Made by a program: the position numbers and the translations under genes. The notes beneath the pieces were generated by a model, which was not told the origin of the DNA, made no database searches, and saw nothing but the letters and a program-made list of their open reading frames with translations. A stretch of 64,000 bases of DNA from NCBI GenBank assembly GCA_941918925.1, contig OW799234.1, forward strand, positions 43,926,412 to 43,990,411. Direction: 5' to 3'. Origin of the DNA: Phyto melanocephala. Its lineage: Eukaryota > Arthropoda > Insecta > Diptera > Rhinophoridae. Positions 1 through 11,801 of the stretch are shown piece after piece (position 1 is the stretch's first letter; every line of letters starts with the position of its first letter).

Positions 1-2769
1 GGGGTCGATTTTTGGACCAAGTTTGAGTTGGCCCCTCGAATATTCCCTAATGCAGAAATAAACTTAGAGAAACTGGTATCAGAATATCCTATGACAATCG
101 AAAATATTGACCAACATGAATTATCTGCGGATCAATTAAAGGATTTAGAACAAGTTAAGGCAAAGTTTCGAACTTATGAAGAACATGGGTTAGGAAGAAC
201 GGATATAGAAGAGCATAAAATTGAACTGATGGAAAACACATCTCATGTTAAGGACAAACATTATCCAGTATCTCCGGCAGTTCAGGAGCTGATGTATGCT
301 GAAATTGACAGGATGCTCAAATTAGGAGTCATTGAGGAGAGTAACAGCCCCTGGAGTAGTAGATCAACCTTGGTTCGAAGACCAGGAAAGAATAGATTAT
401 GTCTCGATGCCCGAAAATTGAACGAACGTACCATTAAAGATGCCTATCCCATACAGAATGTTGAAGGGATATTGAGTAGGCTGGACGAGACGCACTACAT
501 AAGTAGTGTCGATCTAAAGTTTGCTTTTTGGCAAATTCCTTTAGAGGAAAAATCTAAAGCCTACACAGCCTTTACCATACCGGGCAGACCTCTCTATCAG
601 TATGTAGTTATGCCATTTGGCTTATGCAACGCTGCGCAAAGGTTGTGTAGGCTAATGGATAAAGTCATCCCGGAGAGATTGCGGACAAATGTATTTACGT
701 ACTTGGATGATCTATTAATAATATCTGCAGATTTTAAGAGTCATTTGAAATTATTGGCACAGGTGGCTGAATGTTTGAATAGGGCTAATTTGACAATAGG
801 GCTAACAAAATCGAAATTTTGTTTCAAGCAAATTAAATATTTGGGATTTATTGTAGGAGGTGGCGTAATGAGGACGGATCCGGGGAAAATTGAGGCTATT
901 AGGGCTATACCTATTCCGAAATCAGTTAAAGCCATTCGTAGTTTTTTAGGCACGGCAGGGTGGTATCGCCGATTCGTCAAGGATTTTTCTACCTTAACAG
1001 CCCCGTTGACGAATTTAATAAGGAAAGGAGTTAAGTATCAAATTACGGAGGAGGCTATTGAAAGTTTTAATAAACTAAAACAGGCACTCACTACTGCTCC
1101 CGTGTTGATACACCCAGATTTCAAACGTAAATTTTATATACAGTGTGATGCGTCAAGTTATGGTGTGGGGGCAGTTCTTTTTCAGAAAGATGAAGAAGAT
1201 AACGAAAGACCCATTGCTTTTTTTTCACAAAAACTTAATGACGCGCAAAAGAACTATACCGTCACGGAAAAGGAGTGTTTAGCTGCAGTATTGGCTATTA
1301 AAAGATTCCGTCCGTATGTAGAGTTAATGCCCTTCACAGTGATTACAGATCACGCGAGTCTAAAGTGGCTGATGTCACTTAAAGATTTGAACGGGCGACT
1401 GGCGCGGTGGGCATTACTTTTACAGGGTTTCGATTTTACGATAGAGCATAAAAAGGGCTCGGAGAATATTGTTGCTGACACTCTATCCAGGTCTGTTGAG
1501 GAAATTACAAGAGAGCCGGAAAATATATTAGGTTTTGACACAATTGAATTCGAATCTGATGAATATGTAACTTTGAGGGAGACAGTAGAACAGAATAAAG
1601 AGAAATTGCCAGATTTAAAGGTTGTAAATGGTTTAGTTTTTAAACGAAATAACCTATTAGGTGAAATGAGTGAACTTGAAGAATTCCAATGGAAACTGTG
1701 GGTACCTAGTTCGCTTACGAATACTTTAATCAGAGAAGCCCACGAATCTGTTGATAAGGCTCACGGTGGAATAAATAAAACTTTGAACCACTTGAGAAAC
1801 AAATATTATTGGCCGAATATGATACTACAGGTAAAGAATTTTGTTAACCAGTGTGAACCGTGTAAGGAGTGCAAGTCATCTAACAAAAGGCTGATGCCGG
1901 AGATTGGAAATGAAGTAGTTACTGACAGGCCATTTCAAAAAATTTATGTTGATTTTTTAGGGAAGTACCCTCGATCAAAAAGGGGAAACACATACATTTT
2001 TATAGCAATGGACCACTTAACTAAGTTCGTATTTCTTAAAGCGATGAAGGAAGCAACGGCCAAAAATGTTGTCGAATATTTAGTGAACCAAGTGTTTCAC
2101 AATTTTGGAGTGCCGGAGAATATTCATTCTGATAATGGTCAACAATTTATTTCGAAAGAGTTTCAGAAAATGATTGCAGATTATAAGATAGAACATACGA
2201 GGACGGCGGTATATTCTCCTCAATCTAATGCTGCGGAAAGGGTTAATCAAAGTATTTTGGCAAGCATTAGAATGTACCTTGAAAATGACCATCGTGAATG
2301 GGACTTAAATTTGCCTTCAATTGAAATAGCGTTAAGGACAGCAATACACACCGCTACAGGAGTAAATCCTTTCTTTGCATTATTTGGACACAATATGTTT
2401 ACGTGTGGTTCGGACTACAAGTTAGCAAAGAAATTAAAGGAAATGGACGATACTGAAATAGGAGGCTTGGAAAGATTAGACCGATTAAAACTTATAAGGG
2501 ATAGAATAAAGGAGAATCTACATCAGGCATATGAGAGAAGTGCTCTTAGATATAACCGGAGGGCAAGAATTGTTCGCTTTAGGCCAGGTCAGGAGGTTTA
2601 TAAAAGAAATTTTACAATTAGTGATTTTAAGCATAACGTAAATGCAAAATTTTGTCGTAAGTTTATTAAATGTCGTATTTTAAGAGTACTAGGCAATAAT
2701 ATGTACGAGTTAGAATCCTTAAATGGTACATCTATTGGGGTTTACCACGCGAAGGATTTAAAACAATAG
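1..2769 (+). CDS. pol: Ty3/gypsy LTR retrotransposon pol polyprotein, 3' part, open at the window edge
   Basis: This frame is open from base 1 and stops with TAG at 2767-2769, giving 923 visible codons. No start is assigned, because the first Met-like codon (28) is only a TTG and the reading continues upstream. Residues counted from base 28: reverse transcriptase at about 80-270 with the YLDD active site (225-228); RNase H with the CDASS motif, then TEKE and the DHASLKW segment; an HHCC zinc finger (AHGG...NHLR...CEPCKEC); and an integrase core with VDF, SDNGQQF and SPQSNAAERVN, so all three DDE acidic residues are present. No chromodomain is seen at the C-terminus. The order RT-RNaseH-integrase defines Ty3/gypsy. 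The style is Osvaldo/Ulysses-like, but that sub-family call is inference. No stop or frameshift is visible, so the element was probably active recently. Gag, protease and the 5' LTR lie outside the window. Confidence 0.95.
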   Translation, partial: GVDFWTKFELAPRIFPNAEINLEKLVSEYPMTIENIDQHELSADQLKDLEQVKAKFRTYEEHGLGRTDIEEHKIELMENTSHVKDKHYPVSPAVQELMYAEIDRMLKLGVIEESNSPWSSRSTLVRRPGKNRLCLDARKLNERTIKDAYPIQNVEGILSRLDETHYISSVDLKFAFWQIPLEEKSKAYTAFTIPGRPLYQYVVMPFGLCNAAQRLCRLMDKVIPERLRTNVFTYLDDLLIISADFKSHLKLLAQVAECLNRANLTIGLTKSKFCFKQIKYLGFIVGGGVMRTDPGKIEAIRAIPIPKSVKAIRSFLGTAGWYRRFVKDFSTLTAPLTNLIRKGVKYQITEEAIESFNKLKQALTTAPVLIHPDFKRKFYIQCDASSYGVGAVLFQKDEEDNERPIAFFSQKLNDAQKNYTVTEKECLAAVLAIKRFRPYVELMPFTVITDHASLKWLMSLKDLNGRLARWALLLQGFDFTIEHKKGSENIVADTLSRSVEEITREPENILGFDTIEFESDEYVTLRETVEQNKEKLPDLKVVNGLVFKRNNLLGEMSELEEFQWKLWVPSSLTNTLIREAHESVDKAHGGINKTLNHLRNKYYWPNMILQVKNFVNQCEPCKECKSSNKRLMPEIGNEVVTDRPFQKIYVDFLGKYPRSKRGNTYIFIAMDHLTKFVFLKAMKEATAKNVVEYLVNQVFHNFGVPENIHSDNGQQFISKEFQKMIADYKIEHTRTAVYSPQSNAAERVNQSILASIRMYLENDHREWDLNLPSIEIALRTAIHTATGVNPFFALFGHNMFTCGSDYKLAKKLKEMDDTEIGGLERLDRLKLIRDRIKENLHQAYERSALRYNRRARIVRFRPGQEVYKRNFTISDFKHNVNAKFCRKFIKCRILRVLGNNMYELESLNGTSIGVYHAKDLKQ

Positions 2770-5700
2770 CGGGAAAACTATTAAAGGTTGTACAATATAT
2801 GGGCCTGGATAATGGTTATTAATCACGAACAACACATGAACATAGTTTATAATTATTTACCTTAAAGGGGAACAGTAATTTAGGTTGACCAGATATTGAT
2901 GATCATTTGTTTAACATAACATAACATACGTGCGTTTTGTTTTTTTTTTTTTTTGTTGGTTGCTGTTTATTGTTGATGCCATTTGGAGTGTATTGGTGGA
3001 ATATGTAATCTTCTTGCACCTAGGAATGATATAGAGGGGAAAAAGGAAAGGGAAAAGGATAGAATAGATTAATTACGAGTCGATAGGATTATATGTATTT
3101 AACAAACCTGACGTAGTCCAATTACATAGTTAAGACGAGTTTTTTTCTTGTCTACTGAATAATGCCCGGCTAACTTCTGGTGGTAAAATGATAAAAGTGG
3201 GTGTAGCTCACGTTGGGCACCGCAGGAACTTGCATATACTTTTTTGTAACATAACAAATACACTGTGATTTTTGGCGAGTGTCTTAAAAACCCCAGAGTG
3301 TTGTTGTGAGTCTGTGAGAGGCAGATTTTCGTATAGGTTGTTGCGGGGGGGTTTTGTTTGGTCCGTGTGGGGTTGCTGGTGTTTGTGTCGTGGTTGTTTT
3401 TTTTGTGCTGTTGTTTTGCTTGATGTTGCTGTTCGGTGGCATGTTCCAGTTATGCGAGGTGGCAGGCAAGGTTGGATTGGTGCATGTTGGAGCTTTGACA
3501 TTCTTTTACACACCTACCTTGCTTGTTTTCCTGCCGGATGGCTGCTGCTTGTTGAGTGCATGGTGGTGTTGCTTATTTTTGTGGTGCGGTTGTTTTTGGT
3601 GGGGTCCTGTGATAGATGATGTTTTGTGCGTTTTGTTATTCTTGTGTTGTTCGTTTTTATTTGATTGGGTGTGTTTTATTTGTTCTTTTAACTTGGCTTT
3701 GTGTTTAATTGGATTGTTTGCTTGTTTGTATCGATTGTGAATGAAGGGAAATTTGAAAATTTCGTACTAGGGGGTAATTTTAGTAGCAGAGTTGTAAAGA
3801 TTTAGTAGTATAAAGTGAAGTAAGGATGCCAGTGTGGAAAGCCAGGAAGGGTAAGGGGAGGAAATTCTCTTTAAGGAAAGTTATTATCGTATACAAACAA
3901 TTTAATGTAACGTACATTAATCCAATAATGTTTCGGTACTTATTTTTTTTATCATTAAATTGTTTGTGTGGTGAACCGCTAGCTGTTCGGTATACTGAAA
4001 TAAGGTTCTTGTTAGGAATAAAATAACATTATATTGATGACAATCAGACAAGAATAAAGTGACTGCAGAGTAAAATTTTTAGTGTTCGAATTTGAAATTG
4101 AACAGTGTGTTTAAATTTCTTTTTGCCTTTGGAAAATATTAGTGAAAGTGGTGAGCAGTTATGTAAGTTTAGATAGATCATTGAATTTTTATAAATATTA
4201 TAGTCATAGTGTCCCTATAGAGAAGGAAAATTTTACACCTCGTAGTGAGCGAAACCCGACCGTGACGATCATATTTGTGGTTTACTTCAAGGCAGGAAAA
4301 TTATAGCAATACAATTGTAAGTTATGATTATAAAAATGAAAATAAATTATGGTTTGTGAATGTGTAGTGTGTTTGTAATCCATTTAAATTACAGTGTGAC
4401 CCAGTGTGGTGGTGAGATAATACCAGGGTGAAGTATTGCCGAGGAAAGGTCACTTAATTAAGATACATTTTCAAGGTAAAAAAGAAAAATATATATATTT
4501 TGTTATAATTGGTGAATGGAATTAAGTGGTAGCTCTGAGGGAAATAGAAAAAGGGAAACCGGAAGTCAGTATCGTGCTTTAGTTAGCAAACTCCTGATCC
4601 CAAAAAGGAAAAAAGGGATCAACCTAATATTGCCACCACAGGGATTTTTGGTAAAGAGGAAATCCAAGTCTTCAACCAAAGGTTTTTATATAATAAAATT
4701 TCCCTTTGGGTAGGAAAAAAAAAATAATATCGTCAATATACATAAAAGGGAAAACAAAACAACGCCTAAATAACAAAACGGATACACACAAGAAGATTTT
4801 ATATTAAGATAAGAATTTAGTTGAATATTGATACGATTATTAAGTAATTATTAGGACTAATTTTAATTTTATAATTTTTATTTTATTTAAGTGTTATTTG
4901 TGATATATGTAGTATTGTGAAAGGAGAAAAAAATAGAAATACAACGAAAAAAAAGGAGAACAAATTTAAAATATTTATAAGGTTTTTTTTGTTTGGTGGC
5001 CTTAAAGAAAATTATAGGTTTTTTTCTAGTGAGCTCATTAGGGAAAAAAGTAAATAACGTATTTAAAAATCACTTACTTTTAAGTTTGAATATTTTTTTT
5101 TTATTTTTTTTTCGTGAAGTTTTTATTTGTTTGTCCTTATGAGTGTTAAGTATTGTGTTGTTTTATTTGTTTATTTAGGGTTTAAATAATTTTATTTATT
5201 GATTTTTTTATATATATATATAAAGATCAGAAATTATAGAAGAAAGATAATATATTGAAGAAGTTAATTGTCATAAATTTCGACTAAAATTTTTATGGTT
5301 TAATTATTTTGAATAGTTTCTCAAAGAAAATTCAGTCCGGTAAAGAGTACCATTCGACTTAAATTTTATATTTCATCGGGAAGAATAATTTAAATTTTTG
5401 TTTAACGAGTTTTAATATTGTTAATATCTTCAAATATCTTCCCAATTTTTATTTTTAAATTGCGAACGAATATTTCTTTAATTTTAAGTAATTTAAGTAA
5501 TAATTTTTTTTTTTTGTTAGCGATAAGAAACAAATCTTGTAATTATATAGTGTTTAGATTTTTATATATTTTATTCATTGTTTAGTATTAGTTATGTTAG
5601 AATAAATTTTTTTTATTATTGTTAATTGATTCTAATAATCATGTGTGAGTAGTTTTTGTTTAAATTTGGGATTTCGGTTTCAATGGTTCCATGGTAAAAT

Positions 5701-5987
5701 AGGTCTCGTTAACTGGTAAAATGTTTATGGGTCATCCAATAAATTCTGAGGAGGATGATAAAGGATGGGTATGGGCGACGCAGGCTGGGGTATGACACCA
5801 ATCTCAGCGTGATAAATTTATGATAACGTCGGATCTAGTTAGTCAGTTTTTTTTTTGAGTTTAGTTTAATATTTTTTTTTATTGTTGTGATGAGTGGGTA
5901 TGTGCGGGTTGAGAATCTCTCCTGAGTTAAATTGAGCTAGTACCGGGGATAGCACTACTTACCAAAAGAGAAAAAAATATCATAACA
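2770..5987 (+). other. Non-coding DNA downstream of pol; probable 3' end of the LTR element
   Basis: No convincing ORF follows pol, so an env gene is absent or lost. A polypurine tract at 3033-3064 (AG/A-rich, no pyrimidine run) is a candidate plus-strand primer, after which a 3' LTR would be expected. I cannot delimit the LTR because its 5' partner lies outside the window. The rest is AT-rich with long T runs. The right edge at 5987/5988 is the boundary of the 11-kb duplication. Confidence 0.5.
3280..3735 (+). other. G+T-rich, strand-asymmetric low-complexity stretch
   Basis: The plus strand here is dominated by G and T with very few A, unlike the AT-rich surroundings. It opens two overlapping reading frames of 115 and 128 codons that read as Cys/Trp/Leu/Phe-rich nonsense. 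I treat those frames as composition artefacts. The stretch probably belongs to the 3' region of the LTR element. Confidence 0.6.
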
Positions 5988-6357
5988 AATAACACATAAT
6001 AACAATAATTTAATTTTTGAATTTGCTGTGTGGCACGTAGCCCCGTCGTGTTGGAACCAAATATTATCAAGATCAACTTCTTCCAATTTGTCCCCATTGT
6101 TGAGAATGTCTTGGAATCGAAAAATTGCGGTATTCAGCAATACTTACCTGAACGACAGCAATATATGCATAAATTTGAGCAGTCCTTTGTCGTATTGGCA
6201 CTTGAAAATTATGTAAAGAAAAAGTAAGCTCAAATTTTTAAACAATCCGACGAATAGCGAGCACACTTGGACGATTATTATGACCATAAATTGGCAAAAG
6301 CTCACGAAAAGTTGCAATTGGAGAACGATTATTTTGTTCTTGCGTATATCTCTCCAT
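5988..6357 (-). pseudogene. Mariner-like transposase remnant (copy A)
   Basis: On the minus strand an N-terminal piece starting at 6357 (MERYTQEQ, then IYGHNNRPS and IRRIV) reads like the helix-turn-helix start of a Tc1/mariner transposase. After an internal deletion and a frame change, a second piece reads NIWFQHDGATCHTA, which matches the segment around the second catalytic Asp (WFQQDGA-type). The catalytic core between these pieces is missing, and the C-terminus is cut at the duplication edge. It is clearly dead. The same remnant is in copy B, so it was broken before the block duplicated. Confidence 0.8.
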
Positions 6358-6506
6358 GATTGTAAATATAAACACTACTGAATACAATAGAAAACAAATG
6401 ACAAATGGCCGAAACGTCACTTCAAAATCATATCATCCCTATTGGAAAACCTTTTACATATTTATGTATGTATGCACGTATACGAAAATTTCTTTCTTTT
6501 AAGCAT

Positions 6507-7563
6507 TAAACACATAGACGACAGCAGGCTACACAGCTACACGACAACAACGGTAGTTGGCTGCAATCGTTGTCGTGTAGTCAGCTACTTATTTATTTAG
6601 AAGACGACAGCAACAGCTGTTTATTAAATAAATGTACATTTCAGTGGTGCAACCTTAAGTATTTCACTTTCTTAAAAATAAAATCGCTTGTTGTAAAATT
6701 ACGTATACCAATTAATAATTTAAAAACAAATAAATTTATGTTTAAAAACCTTGTTATATTTAATATAAATATGTAATTATTTAATCAACATATAACTTTT
6801 TTTTGCCTTTTTCTTGTAAATAAAGATAGGTATTTTTAATCTCATATAAATTTAATTTTTTTTGTTATATTAGCGGAACTCACTCTTTGATGCAAACTAC
6901 CCTTGCAAGTCGTGCAGACCGTGCAAGTCTAGCAAACAATTTAACTTGTGCACGACTACAAAAACAAATTCTATTAAATTGCAGTTTGCATCACTTGAGC
7001 AAATTTTCACAACTAAAAATCAGTGCAAAGTAATGTCACACAAATTTGCACAACAGATACACAATTTTTTTACTCTCAGAATTTAAAATCTCCACAAATT
7101 CAATTTCATACATGGCATTTTTTACCAAAAAAATTATGATATTATATTTTTCCGTTGATTTAGGCATTGTAATTTATTTAAAATTAAATTATTTTCTTTT
7201 CGGAAAATATTAAAACACAGAATCTTACTTATTAATTAAAAAAAAAGATTTGTTGTTTCTTAAATACCTAAAAAATCAGCTGGTTGCCATAAGTTTGCAA
7301 CACACATGAAAAATGCACTCACGCTTGGTAGCAAAAAATTAGTGCATATTTGAACTAATTGCAAAAATGTTACCAAGAGTGAATTCCGCTATTGTTATAT
7401 TGTCGCTTACATAAATAGAAATTAACCTAAGTGGGCGTCACCGCATAAATGTGCACAGCTACTGTGCTGCTTTGATGGCTTCAAAATAATCGTCTCTATA
7501 TAAACACGTGTATTTTATTTTTGACATATTGTAGTCGGCAGCCTGCTGTCGTCTATGTGTTTA
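6507..7563. mobile_element. 1,057-bp MITE with 24-bp terminal inverted repeats (copy A)
   Basis: The ends are inverted copies beginning TAAACACATAGACGACAGCA and continuing GGCT. The flanks AAGCAT (left) and TAGCAT (right) form an imperfect target duplication of 6 bp, or 8 bp with two mismatches if read one base differently. This would suit hAT or P type elements, but the superfamily is not secure. A subterminal hairpin (6537-6548 with 6569-6580, perfect 12-bp arms, CTACACGACAAC) sits just inside the left end. There is no transposase; the middle carries a second MITE. Confidence 0.8.
6871..7391. mobile_element. 521-bp MITE nested in the larger MITE (copy A)
   Basis: The terminal inverted repeats are TAGCGGAACTCACTCTT on the left and its complement with one change on the right. 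They are flanked by a perfect 9-bp target duplication TTGTTATAT (6862-6870 and 7392-7400). A 9-bp duplication suggests a Mutator-like origin. There is no ORF; the interior repeats short CTTGCA/GCACAA motifs. The insertion is shared with copy B. Confidence 0.85.
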
Positions 7564-9239
7564 TAGCATTAGTGATACAGTGAAATTCACGTGCAAAAAC
7601 ATTTGCCACCGCCGCAGAGACATTTAAATGCAGTCGATGTTACGACACCAAATATAAGTTCAGTACAAGTAGTATTGTTGTAACATGTATGTATGTATGT
7701 TGCAATGTTTTGAACACAATTGTAGGTATATTGAGTTTTTGCACATTTTAGATTGATATGTCGGTTATAACTAGGTATGTATTCTAGGTATGTACTTAAG
7801 CATGTATGTACGTTACATACTTAATTTATATTTAGTTAGTGGGTGTAATAAATAATATTTGTTTAAGTTTATACAAAATATGCAATAGATTTTTAAATAT
7901 TAGTACATACACAACATATCTTAATGTAAGTATGTATGCATAATAAATGTGCCATATCATACCTACATACATACATATATATGTATAACACACCTACATA
8001 CTTAGATTTAAAGGTCTGTTTATATAAATAAATAATATATAAATTGTTAGATTATCTATGTATGTATTTACATTAACACAATTATATTAAAACGTGAAGA
8101 AAAACGTTTTTCCCCCATTTTAAGCACATTGCGATTTGGTATAAGTATTTAAAGTTCTTATGTAAAATGGGTGCAAAACAGAAATTTACGTTCGTACGTA
8201 AATAAGGTATACAAATTTGAACTAGCTCGTATGGATGTACATGTGTATCATATAAAACAAACAACTTGAGAATCAAACTCTTTCCAAAATTTAAAATTTC
8301 ATTTCAAAATAATTAAAAGCAACAAGTAAATAGCACTTATTTCGACTATGACGAATATTTTATACCCACCAATATAATTTTTCTATATAATCTGTCATAT
8401 ATGGGAGGTAGGCGTGTTATCTTTCGTTAATTTAAATCAAGTTGATTATAGAAACACAGAAAGCCATAATGATAAAAATAACCTTTGGCAGTATAAAAAT
8501 ATATATTTATTTATGTACTTATGTAAGTATTGCAAAGAAGAATGGAAAGAATATTAATTGTATGTATTGAGCTTATACATATGTATATATTAGTCAAAAA
8601 GATACATTTACAAAATATAGCATTGTACATATATGTCTGTAGGTTTTATGAGGTTGTAATAGACCAAGTACATAAAAAGTACACAGATTAACATAATTTT
8701 CAGGCAAATATATTCTTTCTTCAATAAAGTATACCTATGAAATCACATTGCTCTACATTAATACGCTTAGCCGCTATCGCATTTTGATCGATGGTAAAAC
8801 GATATCACTGGTCTGCAAAAGAAATGGGAACCTGAATATAAATATAGTGATCACATCACGTTAAATTGAAGTCCGCTTTCAGTTTTCGCGTATCTCGTAC
8901 ATATACGTGAAAACTATTATCCTCTAAACAAGGCGACTGACTACGCTAACTTATTTTAATATAACTTTTTAACGGGATGAAATTACTTTTAAGTCATCAT
9001 TTTTTTCCATTCTTAACTGAATTTTTATTAAAAAAATATTTTTTTTTGTTTTCAAAAACTCGTTACAAACTTAAAACTGCAATTATTTTACATCAATTTA
9101 TTTTTATTTTATTTTACATCCTTGTTCGGAAAATGGGAATACTGGGAATAAAATAAGCCATAAATGGTGAAAATCGATGCACAAATGTTGATTTTATTCA
9201 CAATTAGGTGCAGGTAACTACACTGCAAATCATTTTTAT
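7564..9239. other. AT-rich, gene-less stretch with TATG/CATA microsatellites and a decayed Helentron-like end
   Basis: Short runs of TATG, CATA and TACA repeats occur at about 7687-8060. At 8322-8430 there is a decayed copy of the hairpin end of the Helentron-like family (CAAGTAA...TTTTATACCCACC, then GGGAGGTAGGCGTG). I see no gene. Confidence 0.6.
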
Positions 9240-10192
9240 TTTGGCTCAAGCTCATTTATTCATTTAAATTTAGTATATAAAGTTCGAATAAGTTTTGAAC
9301 AATTTAATGTATTTTACTGGTCAAGCCTTTTCATTTGATCCAACTCTTTCGGTTGGCCAGAAGCTGAAAACAAAATTATTTTTGTTTGTAAATTTTTGGA
9401 ACATATATTTAAAAAAAAATTGTTTTTTGCCTATAATTTTACCGATTAGAGCCTGATTTATCCCAAAATTTTTTACGAAGGCATATTATATATACAAATA
9501 GTAACAAGCGTACCTATAAATTATTCTATGGCTGAAAAATGAAAAAAAAAAACAAAGGCAGTCGAATTTATTTGCTTATCTCTCAGAACGTCATGGGACG
9601 ATTGTGCTGAATTTCAATAGCAATTCATTCCCGGATATTTCCATAAGATTGATACTATACACAGGTCTGAGGAACATGTGGTTGCTTCTAAAAGTTGATT
9701 TTAACTAACACACGGCAGACGAATATGGCTTAATCGATTCCTCTATTCATAAGCTTTCAGAAAATATATACTTAATGGGGTCAGAAATGAATATTGTAGA
9801 AATTACAAACGGAATAACAAAGCGATATACGTGGCTTCGAATCCCAGCTGAGCCAAAGAAAAAATTTTTTTATTTTTTTTTATATTTTTTTTAATTTTTT
9901 TTTATTTTCTATTTAAAATATTATTTATATTTTTATTATTATTTTTTTTTTTAATTTTTTTTATATTTTTTTTTAAATTTTTTTTTATTTTTTTTTGTTT
10001 TAAATACATACATACGTAAATTTATAATTTTACAATGGGATGTTTTTATATATGTATGTTTTTTATATGTATGTACGTATTTCATATGGGATGAATGGTG
10101 ATACAAACTACTGTTATTGCATGATTACACGTTGTGAAGGGTATATAAGATTCGGCACGGCCGAATATAGCGCTCTTACTTGTTATTTAAAA
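9240..10192. mobile_element. Rearranged Helentron-like element (family F2) with T-rich core and terminal hairpin (copy A)
   Basis: The left part (to about 9829) reads as F2 body in reverse, ending in the segment with CATAAGCTTTCAGAAAATAT and ACAAACGGAATAACAAAG. At 9830 it jumps to a tRNA-like segment (GGCTTCGAATCCCAGCTGAG), a T-rich block (about 9860-10005) and then the plus-strand end. That end has a perfect hairpin ATTCGGC-ACG-GCCGAAT at 10150-10166 followed by GCGCTCTTACTTGTTAT. A hairpin near a conserved end is typical of Helitron/Helentron non-autonomous elements; assignment to that group is inference. Confidence 0.65.
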
Positions 10193-10581
10193 AAAGCTTT
10201 TTATATCAATAAATAATTTGATTTTTGTGTTATTGATTATTAAAATAAAACCGGTTAATCGGATATTTTTTAAACGCTTAACCAAAAACCGTTTTTTTAA
10301 AGCAACTATTCGGAAATTTCCTTTCTTGTTGCTATTGGTTTTTAATGATGCTTAAATATATGCAATGTAGGTGCTTTATGTTTGTTATGTTGTTATGTTT
10401 GTGGTGATTTTGTAATTGCGTTGTATCGCGCAAAAAGATAACGCCCTTAATAAAAACGCTTGCTATTGTTATTTTGAGTTTGGAATAGACGAAGGAGGGA
10501 AATATAAGTAGCAAAGCATGTGCAGCAGCTCTGACAGGTTTGGCAAAAGGGACTAAAAAACCATTACGGTTTAGTTAGCCA
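10193..10581. other. AT-rich stretch, nothing recognised
   Basis: No ORF, repeat end or RNA gene is recognised between the F2 hairpin end and the orphan pseudogene. The same holds for the matching stretch in copy B (52976-53364). Confidence 0.5.
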
Positions 10582-11801
10582 ATGATTTGGAGAGAGCCAA
10601 AAAAACACAAAATTTACTGCTATTTTTGCTTGCCAAAAGTCAAAGGATTTTCTAGAAAATCTAAACATAAAATAATATATTCTGATGATTCTTCGATCCA
10701 AAAGCCAATGCCTCATAATAAAGAACTACTAGTGCCAGTTTCTCGTTCGGAAGCACAAACTGACGTGTTATCTACAATATTATATGAAGTTTTGTCTAGC
10801 AGTTTATTCAGTCTAACAGAAGAACCACATTGAACTTAATGATCTCGTCCGCGATTTGGAGCTTTCAAAATCGAAGGCCCAACTTTTAGGTTCCAGAATA
10901 AAAAAGTGGATTCTTATTAAAAAAGGAACAGCTGTTTCGTTTTTCAGGAAGATATTCTCCATTCTCTGAACTGTTTATTGCACCGACTCTCAAAGACTTC
11001 TTCAAGATCTACGGTTACGATCCAATGGCTTGGGGAATGTTCATTGATTCATATAATCCTGAAAGCAGCGTTGCAACATAATGGAAATCAATATTCGTCC
11101 GTACCATTAGCTTATGCTGTAAGTATGAAAGAAACATATGAAAGCATGCATTTATTACTCAATTGAATTCAGTACAATTGCTATTTGTGGAACACATGTG
11201 CCGATTTAAAAGTAGTGGCTATTCTAGCAGGTGGTTTTTTATATGAGTTGGACAACAAAGCAAAAGGGTGCAACTTCATACAATAAAATTGGCCCTTAAG
11301 TTCACATGCTATTTCGGGAAACAAAAAACATTGCAAATGAGCCTTTAGTAGACAAACAGCAAATATTTTTGCCAGCACTTCTTATCAAATTAGGCTTAAT
11401 AAAAATTTGGTAAAAGCTACGAATATAGATGGAAAAGCATTAAAACACCTAAAAAGCTTATTTCCATGCGTAATCTAAGTTGGTCGATAAAGAAAGGAGA
11501 ACATGGGAAAAATATATTTCACAACTTTGTTGGCAATAGAGGAGCTGCAAATTACAAAGAAATGGTACAAGAACTTCTTTTTTCATATCACCACCTCGGA
11601 TGCAACATGCCAGTAAATATACACTTTTCACATTCACATTTAGATTTTTTCCCAAAAAATCCTGGTGCGGTGTCTGATGAGCACGGAGAAAGTTTCCACC
11701 AAGATATTGCGCACATGAAAAAAATATATAACGGCAAGTGGTCTCCGGAAATGTTAGCTGATTTCTGCTGCGAAAACAATCAAGAAACAGCAGATAAGTA
11801 A
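10582..11801 (+). pseudogene. Degraded member of an uncharacterised arthropod orphan protein family (copy A)
   Basis: Fragments in three frames line up, in order, with a protein family I recall as multi-copy and unnamed in arthropod and other invertebrate genomes. The pieces are an N-terminal MIWREPKKHK...CYFC (10582-10833); after a frameshift near 10833 LNDLVRDLELSKSKAQLLGS; then ALQHNGNQYSSVPLAYAVSM with KETYES (10978-11166); a middle piece IKLGLIKNLVKATN-like with stops; and a C-terminal 111-codon piece at 11466-11801 (VSDEHGESFHQDIAHMKK, KWSPEMLADFC). Several stops and frameshifts interrupt it, so no full protein can be made. Function of the family is unknown to me; a mobile-element cargo gene is possible. 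Both duplicate copies carry the same lesions. Confidence 0.7.

Noticed and set aside
28..30. Start codon of the pol ORF at base 28
   Set aside because: It is TTG, and the frame is open to base 1, so the ORF continues upstream of the window.
3272..3740. Two overlapping Cys/Trp-rich ORFs of 115 and 128 codons
   Set aside because: They come from G/T-biased low-complexity DNA, overlap in two frames and have no domain pattern.
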